Positions 8,565 through 16,800 of a stretch of 64,000 nt of DNA are shown in pieces. Under the pieces are notes generated by a model. The model was given only the letters and a program-made list of their open reading frames with translations, was not told where the DNA came from and searched no databases. The stretch lies in contig NZ_JAZKUG010000001.1 in the NCBI RefSeq assembly GCF_036625195.1, forward strand, positions 3,720,001-3,784,000. The letters run 5' to 3'. Positions within the stretch are counted from its first letter, which is position 1, and every line of letters starts with the position of its first letter. The position numbers and the translations under genes were made by a program. The stretch is from Accumulibacter sp. (GTDB lineage: Bacteria; Pseudomonadota; Gammaproteobacteria; Burkholderiales; Rhodocyclaceae).

Positions 8565-9247
8565 TGGCTACCTACGACCTCGAAGAACAGGAACAGATCG
8601 CCGAGCTGAAGGCGTGGTGGAAGCAGTACGGCAACCTGGTGAGCGGCATCATCACGGCGGCAGCACTCGCGGCTCTTGCCTGGCAGGGCTGGAACTGGTA
8701 CCAACGGCAGCAGTCAGCGCAGGCAGCGGTGGTATTCGCGGGTCTGCAGAAGGCAATCGCCAACAACGACTCGCAGCGCATCAAGGCGACGAGCGGCGAG
8801 TTGGTCGACAGGTACGGTGGCACGGCCTATGCGCCGCTGGCTGCACTGAAGACGGCGCGGGCGCTGATCGATGCGGGCGATGTCAAGACGGCAAGAGTGC
8901 AACTCGCTTGGGTCGTCGAGCATGGCAAGGATGAACTGCGCGACTTGGCGCGGCTGCGGCTGGCCGCCCTGTTGCTCGACGAGAAGGCTTACGACGAGGC
9001 TCTCAAGCTGCTCGAGGCAACGCCGGCTGCGGGATTCGCCGTGCGCTTCGCCGACGCCCGCGGCGATGTCCTGGTGGCGCAGGGCAAGGCCGGCGAGGCG
9101 CGTGCGGCGTACCGGTCTGCGCTGAGCGGGCTCGATTCTGCCGACGGAGGCGACAAGGGAAGGAACTCGCTGCAGGACAGCCAGGCCAACGCCGCCTATC
9201 GCGAATCGCTGCAACTGAAGCTCGATGGACTTGGGGAGCCGGGTTGA
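8564..9247 (+). CDS. YfgM-family tetratricopeptide membrane protein (SecYEG-associated)
   Basis: A 227-residue protein of the YfgM/COG2976 family, an inner-membrane protein found with SecYEG and periplasmic chaperones in E. coli. It opens MATYDLEEQEQIAELKAWW, a well conserved cytoplasmic start. One membrane helix follows (about residues 24-45), then periplasmic TPR-like helices (ALKTARALIDAGDVKTARVQL). It sits between hisS and bamB, its usual place in beta- and gammaproteobacteria. Both ends overlap neighbours by 1 nt, so the whole run appears co-translated. Confidence 0.9.
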   Translation: MATYDLEEQEQIAELKAWWKQYGNLVSGIITAAALAALAWQGWNWYQRQQSAQAAVVFAGLQKAIANNDSQRIKATSGELVDRYGGTAYAPLAALKTARALIDAGDVKTARVQLAWVVEHGKDELRDLARLRLAALLLDEKAYDEALKLLEATPAAGFAVRFADARGDVLVAQGKAGEARAAYRSALSGLDSADGGDKGRNSLQDSQANAAYRESLQLKLDGLGEPG

Positions 9248-10389
9248 TGATGCGACCACTGTGGGCGGCAGCGGCGCTGGTGGCAAGCCTCGCGGGCTGT
9301 TCGACGCTCGACGCGCTGAATCCCTTCAGCAGCAGCGGGCCGAAAATGGCCGAGCTGCAGCCGATCCAGGCAAGCGCCGAGGCGCGCGTACTCTGGTCGG
9401 ATGGGGTGGGCAGGAGCGAGGACTACACCCTGATACCGGCAGTCGTCGGCTCGACGGTTTATGCCGCGGCGCGCGACGGGACGATCGTGCGTCTCGAGGA
9501 TGGCCAGCCGGCGTGGAGGATCAAGGCCGGCGTCACGCTCTCCGGTGGCGTCGGCGCCGACGCGCGGATGCTCGTCGTCGGTACGGCAAAAGGCGAAGTG
9601 CTCGCCTTTTCGACTTTCGACGGCAGTCCGTTGTGGAAAGCGAAAGCGAGTAGCGAGGTGGTTGCGCCACCGGCACTGAGCTCCAACCTGGTGATCGTGC
9701 GCACGGTCGACCATCGCCTGGCCGCCTACGACGCCAGTGACGGCAAACGCAGGTGGCTCTACCAGCGTCCCAGCACTCCGTTGTCGCTGCGCGTCACTGC
9801 GGCGCCGCTGATCATCGAGAAGTACGTCTTCGTCGGCTTTCCGGGTGGCAAGCTGATGGCTGTCAGCCTCGACAACGGCGCTCCACTCTGGGAAGGGACC
9901 GTCGCCCTGCCGAAGGGCGCGACCGAACTTGATCGCGTGGCCGATGTTACCAGCGTGCCGGTGATCGACGGCCGCATGATCTGTGCCGCGGCCTTCCAGG
10001 GGCGCATCGCCTGTTTCGATCTCGGCAACGGCAACCTCATCTGGTCGCGCGACATCTCGAGTGCCGCAGGCGTCGCGGTCGACAGCCGTTACCTCTATGT
10101 CTCCGACGACAAGGGCGCGGTGCATGCACTCGACAAGGCGAGCGGCGCCAGCCTGTGGAAACAGGACAAGCTCTTCCTGCGCCGACTGACGGCGCCGCAA
10201 CCGTTGCGCAACATGGTCGCGGTCGGCGACGTCAAGGGTGTCGTGCATTTCCTAAGTCGCGACGACGGCTCCTTCGTCGCCCGCCTGAACACCGATGGCA
10301 GTCCGATCAGGGCACCGCTGCAGCGGCTCGGGAGCAGTCTGCTGGCACAGACCAGCAAGGGCAGTGTGCTCGCGATCGACGCGCAATGA
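9247..10389 (+). CDS. bamB: outer membrane protein assembly factor BamB
   Basis: A 380-residue lipoprotein component of the BAM complex that inserts beta-barrel proteins into the outer membrane. The signal sequence ends in the lipobox SLAGC, with the lipidated Cys near residue 18. Eight-bladed PQQ-like beta-propeller repeats follow, seen as recurring segments such as VYAAARDGTIVRLEDGQPAW and YVSDDKGAVHALDKASGASLW. Two consecutive ATG codons (9247, 9250) are both possible starts; the TTG just before is less likely. The stop overlaps the der ATG. Confidence 0.95.
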   Translation: MMRPLWAAAALVASLAGCSTLDALNPFSSSGPKMAELQPIQASAEARVLWSDGVGRSEDYTLIPAVVGSTVYAAARDGTIVRLEDGQPAWRIKAGVTLSGGVGADARMLVVGTAKGEVLAFSTFDGSPLWKAKASSEVVAPPALSSNLVIVRTVDHRLAAYDASDGKRRWLYQRPSTPLSLRVTAAPLIIEKYVFVGFPGGKLMAVSLDNGAPLWEGTVALPKGATELDRVADVTSVPVIDGRMICAAAFQGRIACFDLGNGNLIWSRDISSAAGVAVDSRYLYVSDDKGAVHALDKASGASLWKQDKLFLRRLTAPQPLRNMVAVGDVKGVVHFLSRDDGSFVARLNTDGSPIRAPLQRLGSSLLAQTSKGSVLAIDAQ

Positions 10390-11834
10390 AGCCGAGCATC
10401 GTCCTCGTCGGGCGTCCGAACGTCGGCAAGTCCACGCTTTTCAACCGCCTGACGCGGACGCGCGACGCGCTGGTGGCAGACATTCCCGGCCTCACGCGCG
10501 ATCGCCATTACGGGCACGGACGGCTGGGCAGCAAGCCCTACCTGGTCGTCGATACCGGCGGCTTCGAACCGCTGGTCCGCGATGGCATCGTGCACCAGAT
10601 GGCACGACAGACCGAGCAGGCGATCGACGAGGCCGACGTCATCGTCTTTCTGGTCGATGGCCGCAGCGGCGTCACCGCGCTGGACAAGGAAATCGCCAAC
10701 CGCCTGCGACGCTCCGGCCGCACCGTCCTGGTGGCGGTCAACAAAGCGGAAGGAATGAGCTCTGGCGTCGTTGCTGCCGATTTCCATGAACTGGGTCTCG
10801 GCGAGCCCATACCGATTTCGGCGGCGCACGGCGAGGGCGTGCGCTCCCTCGTCGATATGGCCCTGCAGCCCTTTCCCGAGCCATCGCTGGAGGAGGGCGC
10901 CGGCGATTCGATCCGGGTGGCGATCGTCGGTCGGCCGAATGTCGGCAAGAGCACGCTGATCAACACCTTGGTCGGTGAGGAGCGGGTGATCGCCTTCGAC
11001 CAGCCGGGGACGACCCGCGATGCGATCGAGATCGAGTTCGAGCGCGCTGGCCGCCGCTACAGCCTGATCGACACCGCCGGCCTGCGGCGCCGCGGCAAGG
11101 TCTTCGAGACGATCGAGAAGTTTTCGGTGATCAAGACGCTGCAGGCCATCGAAGGGGCACAGGTGGTGGTGCTCGTCCTGGATGCCAGGCAGGACATCTC
11201 CGATCAGGATGCGCACATCGCCGCCTTCATCCGCGAATCGGGGCGCGCGCTCGTCGTCGCGGTGAACAAGTGGGATGGGCTCACGCCGTACCTGCGCGAG
11301 CAGATCAAGGCGGCTCTGGAGAGCCAGATGTCGTTCATCGACTTTGCCCGCTTTCACTACGTCTCGGCGCTGCGCGGGCAGGGCCTGGAAACGCTGTTTC
11401 GCTCGGTCGATGCCGCGCATCAGGCAGCAACCGTCGATCTGCCGACGCCGCAACTGACGCGGGTGCTGATCGACGCCGTCGCCCGGCAGGCACCGCCGCG
11501 CAGCGGGCAGTTCCGGCCGAAGCTGCGTTACGCGCACCAAGGCGGCCGCAATCCGCCGCTGGTCGTGATTCACGGCAACGCGCTCGACAAGGTGCCCGAG
11601 TCCTATCGTCGCTATCTCGAACACGCCTTCCGGGAGGTCTTCAAGCTGCAGGGGACGCCCCTGCAGATTCAGTTCAACGTCAGCAGCAACCCTTTTGCCG
11701 ACAAGCCGGCAGCAGAGCAAAACCGCCGCCGCCCGTCGTCGGGCGCGCGCGGCAAGGCGACCGATGCAAATGGCGTCAAGGCAGCTGCGGTCGCGCGGCC
11801 AGCGATCAGACGAAAAGTCCCCGGTCGTAGCTGA
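10386..11834 (+). CDS. der: ribosome biogenesis GTPase Der (EngA)
   Basis: A 482-residue tandem GTPase needed for 50S ribosomal subunit assembly. Both G domains are intact. The first has GRPNVGKSTLFN, DTGG and the G4 variant NKAE. The second, from about residue 178, has GRPNVGKSTLINT, DTAGLRRRGK and NKWD. A KH-like domain follows from about residue 355 (PPRSGQFRPKLRYAHQGG). The last 50 residues are a basic tail rich in Arg, Lys and Ala. It is the last gene of the ndk-initiated run and converges on the small gene at 11863. Confidence 0.96.
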   Translation: MKPSIVLVGRPNVGKSTLFNRLTRTRDALVADIPGLTRDRHYGHGRLGSKPYLVVDTGGFEPLVRDGIVHQMARQTEQAIDEADVIVFLVDGRSGVTALDKEIANRLRRSGRTVLVAVNKAEGMSSGVVAADFHELGLGEPIPISAAHGEGVRSLVDMALQPFPEPSLEEGAGDSIRVAIVGRPNVGKSTLINTLVGEERVIAFDQPGTTRDAIEIEFERAGRRYSLIDTAGLRRRGKVFETIEKFSVIKTLQAIEGAQVVVLVLDARQDISDQDAHIAAFIRESGRALVVAVNKWDGLTPYLREQIKAALESQMSFIDFARFHYVSALRGQGLETLFRSVDAAHQAATVDLPTPQLTRVLIDAVARQAPPRSGQFRPKLRYAHQGGRNPPLVVIHGNALDKVPESYRRYLEHAFREVFKLQGTPLQIQFNVSSNPFADKPAAEQNRRRPSSGARGKATDANGVKAAAVARPAIRRKVPGRS

Positions 11835-11867
11835 GCGATCGTCCCGGCATCGTCGCGAGCGCTCAGC
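11830..11867. terminator. inverted repeat at the der convergence, terminator-like
   Basis: GCTGAGCG (11830-11837) pairs with CGCTCAGC (11860-11867), and a further 3 bp pair beyond one mismatch. It spans the der stop and the 3' end of the convergent gene. There is no T-tract, so intrinsic termination is uncertain. Confidence 0.35.
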
Positions 11868-12264
11868 CCTTGTTGGCGGTGTCCTCCGCCGCCGCACCGC
11901 CGGCAGCTGCTCCCGCACCGCCGCCGCTGCCTTCCGAACCGCTTGTGTCGCTTTCCGAGCTGCCGCCGACGATGCTTTCGCCAGCCCGGACGGGCGCTGC
12001 ACGTGACCGGTCAAGCAAGCCGCTTGCCTCGTCGATCAGCGTCGCGCCGAGTTGCTTGCCGCTATCGACCGCATCGGTCGCCAGCTCGATTGCTTTGCCG
12101 GCGGACGTGCTCACGCCTTCGGCGACGGCGGCACCCGCCTCCTCGGCCAGCTCTTTCGCCTTGGCGCCCGCTTCCCCGACTGCCTCGGCGGCCGATCCGG
12201 CAACTTCGATCGTCTTTTCGAGCGCTGCCGCAGCAGCTTCCTTGGCCTGATCCAGAATGCTCAT
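11863..12264 (-). CDS. alanine-rich helical hypothetical protein
   Basis: A 133-residue protein I cannot assign to a named family. Residues 1-90 are Ala/Glu/Lys-rich with a strong amphipathic helical pattern (MSILDQAKEAAAAALEKTIE, then repeated AAEAVGEAGAKAKELAEEAG). The C-terminal 40 residues are Gly/Ser/Ala-rich and probably disordered. No signal peptide or membrane helix is seen. The composition resembles LEA-like or phasin-like helical proteins, but no motif proves either. It has a good Shine-Dalgarno (AGGGGGAA) 7 nt before the ATG and a TATAAT box 45 nt upstream, both supporting a real gene. Confidence 0.72.
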   Translation of the reverse strand: MSILDQAKEAAAAALEKTIEVAGSAAEAVGEAGAKAKELAEEAGAAVAEGVSTSAGKAIELATDAVDSGKQLGATLIDEASGLLDRSRAAPVRAGESIVGGSSESDTSGSEGSGGGAGAAAGGAAAEDTANKG

Positions 12265-12603
12265 CGTTATTCCCCCTGTATGGTACGAGCTGTCGAAGTG
12301 GAGAGCGCATTATATATAGAGAGTCGAACGGGTTGCTGCCGCCCCTTCCTGGGCAGGCCATGCTCGAGTCGTTCGCGACGGCAGGCCCGCGTGACCGCGG
12401 GACAAGCCAATCCACTGCCGCAGGATGGCGTCCGTGCGAAGGCGGGCGGGGCGGATGGGCGCTTTGCTGTTGCACTGGAAACGGTTTCCACCGATCATTA
12501 TGCCTTCGCCAGTCTCGCCTGGAGCCGGGCACGCGCTCCCCGGGTGTCGCCGTTCGGGGTGCAGCGAGCCGAGGCGGGCTTCACGGTATCCGGATAACTG
12601 AAG
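12265..12603. other. intergenic region between divergent small gene and phosphatase
   Basis: 339 bp without a credible gene. It holds the leader and -10 box of the minus-strand Ala-rich gene at its left end. I see no clear -35/-10 pair for the phosphatase on the right and no RNA gene. Confidence 0.6.
12309..12314 (-). promoter_or_regulatory. -10 box for the Ala-rich small protein gene
   Basis: Read on the minus strand this is TATAAT within TATATATAATGCGC, 44 nt upstream of the ATG at 12264, so the leader would be about 38 nt. The -35 region is not clear. Confidence 0.5.
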
Positions 12604-13134
12604 GTGATCAAGGTCCTGTTCGTCTGCATGGGAAACATCTGTCGATCGCCGACGGCAGAAGGCGTGCTCCGCCACATCCTGCGACAGAAGGGTCTTGAGG
12701 ACCGCGTCGAGGTCGATTCGGCCGGGACGCATGGGTACCATGCCGGCGAGACTCCGGATCAGCGAACGCAGCGCGCGGCTGCGGTGCGCGGTTACGACCT
12801 TTCGGAGATGCGGGCGCGCAAGGTCGCGTCGCAGGACCTGGAGTATTTCGACCAGATCCTCGCCATGGACCGCAACAACCTCGACGTCCTGAAGCGAATC
12901 TGTCCACCAGAGAAGCACGACCGCCTCGGCTTGCTGATGAGCTACTCGAAGAGCTTCGATGACGATGAAGTTCCCGATCCCTATTACGGCCTCGGCCACG
13001 GTTTCGACCTCGTCCTCGACATGATCGAGGACGCGGCGCAAGGTCTGGTCGAGAGCATCGAGCAGCAACTGCAGGAAAACGCCGCTCCGCAATCATCCGT
13101 CGGCGAAGGCAACTCGATCCCGGGCAGCAACTGA
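12604..13134 (+). CDS. low-molecular-weight protein-tyrosine phosphatase
   Basis: A 176-residue member of the LMW-PTP family, cytoplasmic enzymes that dephosphorylate tyrosine residues, often on bacterial tyrosine kinases of exopolysaccharide export. The phosphate-binding loop VCMGNICRSP is at residues 7-16, with nucleophile Cys8 and Arg14. The general-acid loop is VPDPYYG near residue 120. The C-terminal ~20 residues extend beyond the usual 150-160-residue length. The GTG start immediately precedes the family-conserved IKVLFVCMG. No tyrosine kinase or capsule gene is adjacent, so the substrate is unknown. Confidence 0.92.
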   Translation: MIKVLFVCMGNICRSPTAEGVLRHILRQKGLEDRVEVDSAGTHGYHAGETPDQRTQRAAAVRGYDLSEMRARKVASQDLEYFDQILAMDRNNLDVLKRICPPEKHDRLGLLMSYSKSFDDDEVPDPYYGLGHGFDLVLDMIEDAAQGLVESIEQQLQENAAPQSSVGEGNSIPGSN

Positions 13135-13215
13135 AGACGGGCTGCCCGTGCATGCGGCAGCGAGCGTGCCGCTGGCAGTTGTGTCGACCACCCGCCTTGG
13201 CTGCCGGTGGCGCGT

Positions 13216-13842
13216 TCAGCTCCGGACTCGTCGCTGCGGGGTCCGGCTTGTGCCGACGTCCCGCAAGCAGTCCGGACAGACACCATGAACGACGTTCAGG
13301 CATGCGGCAGCCGACAGGCAAGCGGCGCGCAACGCTTCGTCGAGCTCGCACCACTGCCGGCCGAAGCGGACGCGGTTGCACATGCTGCAGCGCTTGACGA
13401 CGCGTGTCGCGTCGGCGCTCGCCGGCCTGACGACCGGCAGCGAGCCGGGCCACGGTTCCTGGCGCAAGGGGCGATGGCAGAGGTCGACGAGCTTGTTGGC
13501 GCGCGGCGTGATGGTCATCTGCATCAGGCGCTTCATCAGCGGTGAATCGCAACGATACGGGCGCTGTAGCTCGCGCCCGAGCGTTCTCACCGACATCAGC
13601 ATGGTGCGTACGAACATCCGCGTGACGTCACCGGCAATGAAGTCGTCGAGTCGGCGGCCGATGACTCGTTCCGCCAGAATCGCCTCGCCACCATTCGCCA
13701 GAGCGAAGCGATCCCAGTCACCAGACACCGCGACGATCGCGTCGCTGGCATCGAGCGTATAGCGCAGCAGCGTTGCGTCCGGCGCTTCGTCCGTGGGTTG
13801 ATTGCAGTCACGCTGCCCGCCGCAGCGCCGATCATCCCTCAC
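13216..13842 (-). CDS. PAS-like sensory protein with C-terminal Cys-pair motif
   Basis: About 208 residues. The N-terminal part is PAS-like: RYTLDASDAIVAVSGDWDRF, then ALANGG and a GRRLDDFIAGDVTR helix. The middle is a conserved helical segment with RCDSPLMKRLMQMTI. The C-terminus has RCSMCNRVRF and VCPDC, two CxxC pairs likely to bind a metal. Similar free-standing PAS/Cys proteins occur near signalling genes in proteobacteria, without an established function. I chose the GTG at 13842 because it overlaps the upstream TGA as GTGA, the coupling style seen throughout this window; an ATG at 13866 is also in frame. Confidence 0.72.
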   Translation of the reverse strand: MRDDRRCGGQRDCNQPTDEAPDATLLRYTLDASDAIVAVSGDWDRFALANGGEAILAERVIGRRLDDFIAGDVTRMFVRTMLMSVRTLGRELQRPYRCDSPLMKRLMQMTITPRANKLVDLCHRPLRQEPWPGSLPVVRPASADATRVVKRCSMCNRVRFGRQWCELDEALRAACLSAAACLNVVHGVCPDCLRDVGTSRTPQRRVRS

Positions 13843-16800
13843 GCCGCAGGGCGTTCCTGGAGCCATTGCGCGAACTCGTCGGCCGTCAGTGGGCGGGAAT
13901 AGAGGAAGCCCTGTCCATGGTGGCAGCCCGACGCGTCGAGTTCGGCATGCTGCTCGGGCTGTTCGACGCCCTCGGCGACGACGCTCATCCCCAGATTGCG
14001 CGCCAGGGCGATGATCGCTGAGCCGATCGCCCGGTCGTCAGCGCTAGTCGATATGCCGTCGACGAAGCCACGGGCGATCTTCAACTCGTGGATCGGGAAG
14101 CGCTTGAGGTAGGAAAGCGACGAGAAACCGGTGCCGAAGTCATCGATGCTGATCGTCAGACCGCAGGCGACCAATTCGGCGAGCATTCGCTGCGCGCGGT
14201 CGAAGTCCATCAGGACGCCTTCGGTGATCTCGATGCACAGGCGCTGCGGCGCGACGCCGTGCGTGCTGACGATGCGCATCAGTTCGCCGGCCATGCCTTC
14301 CTTGCGGAAATGGCGAGCCGAGATGTTGACGCTGATGCGCACGGGCGGCAGCCCGCCCGCGTCCCACGCCGCGATCTGGCGGCAGACCTCGCCGAGAACC
14401 CATTCATCGAGTTCGACGATCAGGTTGCTCTGTTCGGCGACGGGGATGAACTCGACCGGCTCGATCGTCTCGCCGTTGTAGTGCCAGCGGACCAGTGCCT
14501 CGGCGCCGATCAGCCGCTGGCTGTCGAGGATCACCTGCGGCTGATAGCAGACCGTCAGCTCCCCGCTCTCGATCGTGCGCCGCAAGCCGGCCTCGAGGGT
14601 GAGCCGGCGTGCGGCATGCCTGGCGAGATCGGCAGTGAAAAAGCGGAATGCATTCTTGCCGTGATCCTTCGCGCGGTACATCGCGGAGTCGGCATTGCGC
14701 ATCAGCGCACCGGCATCGGCGGCATCTTCGGGAAACATGCTGAGCCCGATGCTTGCACTGACGAAGCACTCGTGTTCCTCGAAGTGGTAGCTCGCACTCA
14801 GCGCGCCCAGGAGGCGTTCGGCCGTCCGCGTCGCTTCCTTGCGATCGGTGGTCTCGAGCAGGACGACAAACTCGTCGCCACCCAGACGGGCCACCGTGTC
14901 TTCCGAACGGACGCAGTCGAGCAGCCGCATCGCAGCCTGCTTGAGCAGGCGGTCGCCAGTGACGTGGCCAAGGGTGTCGTTGACGACCTTGAAGTTGTCG
15001 AGATCGATGAAGACGACGCCCATGCTCTGCTGCTGCCGCTCGGCGCGAGCCAGCGCGAGGTGCAGCCGGTCGTTGAACAGCGCACGGTTGGGCAGTCCGG
15101 TCAGCTCGTCATGCGTCGCCAGGTACTCGATGCGCTGCTGCGACTCGCGTACCTTGGTGATGTCGCTGAACATGCCGACATAGTTCACCACCTTGCCGTT
15201 CTGGTCCTTGACCGTGTTGATCGACAACCACTCGAGGAAGGGCTCGCCGTTCCTGCGCCGGTTCCAGATCTCGCCCTGCCAAACTCCAAGCCGGTTGATC
15301 CGCTCCCACATTTCCTCATAGAGCTCGGGCGGTGTCAGGTTGCACCGCAGCAGGCTCGGTTTCTCACCGATCACTTCCTCACGGGTAAAGCCGGTAAGTA
15401 CGGTGAAGGCATCATTCACGGTCAGGATGCGCTGCTCGGTGTCGGTGACCATCACCCCTTCCGAGGCGCGGTCGAAGACCATCGCCGCCAGGCGCAATCC
15501 GTCTTCGGCCTCCTTGCGCGCGGTGATGTCGGTGGCCTGGAAACAGAGGCCGGTGATCGCGCCATCGTCGTCCAGCAGCGGGAAGCGCACGGCGAGGAAG
15601 TGGCGAGGCCCATTCGCCAGTGGCAACGCTTCCTCCCGTTCGATCCCCTGCCGCAGGCGCATCGCTTCGAGTTCGCTCTCGCGGAAGACGTCGCAGACTT
15701 CGGCCGGGAAGAGCTGCAGGTCGGTCTTGCCGATGACCTGGCCGTTGGCGAAACCGAAGGTGGCCTCGAACTTGGGATTGGCGAACTGGTAGCGTCCGGA
15801 GGCGTCCTTGACGGCCATCAGCGAGACCGAGTTGTTCATGACGGCGAGCAGCCGCACCTGCGTTTCGCGCGCCGAACGCTCGACCTCGTACAGGTTGGTG
15901 TTGTCGGAAAAAAGCAGGATGACGCCGGCGATGCGCTGCGCGTCCCGCAACAGCGGCACGATGTGCAGGGCATAGTGGCGGCGGTTGGCGTTGACGATCT
16001 GGCAGTCGAGCGCATTCTGCGTTTCGATCACCTGCTGGCTGTTGGCGACCAGGTCTGGCATCCCCGGCGGCAGTTGCAGGTCGCGGAGGTGGCGGCCGCT
16101 CTGCACCGCAGTCAGCTTGAACAGCCGCGCAGCGGCGCTGTTGAAACGCTGCAGGCCGAGGTTGCGGTCGAGGACGAGCAGCGGGTAGTCGACGCTGTTC
16201 TGGATGCACTCGAGTTCGATGTTGAGTTCCTGCGTCTCGGCGGTCTTGATCTGCAGTTCCTCGTTGACCGTCGCCAGTTCCTCGTTGGTCGACTGCAGTT
16301 CCTCGTTCGACGCTTCGAGTTCCTCGTTCGACGCCTGCATTTCCTCGTTCGACGCCTGGATCTCCTCGTTCAGCGCCTGCATTTCCTCGTTCGAGGTCTC
16401 GAGTTCCTCGACCAGCGTCTGCAGGTGTTCGCGCGTTGCCGCGAGTTCGTCCTCGAGTTCCTTGTCGCTGGCGTTGTTGCTGTCCTCGATCGCGTTCTTG
16501 CCCGCTGCCGGTACGATCCACTCAATGCAGACCATGAACAGCGTTTCACTGTCGATCGCCGACAATGGGTGCACCGACAGGCGAACGCCGCGCGTGGGGT
16601 CGAGTGCCTTGATGTGGCGCGGACGCCCGTAGGCGACCGTCTGCTTCACTTGCGCCTGGCGCATCAGCACCTGCACCTCGGTACGCAATTCGCGCCGGAT
16701 GAGCGAGATCAGGTCGAAGGCCGGTTTGCCCGGCGAAACGTTGAGCAGGCGGCTGGCGTCGCCGTGGATGTGGCGGATCTCGAACTTGCCGTTGATCAGG

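Noticed and set aside
16257..16404. Regularly spaced repeats that could suggest a CRISPR-like array
   Set aside because: The 21-bp units have no spacers and encode coiled-coil heptads in frame.
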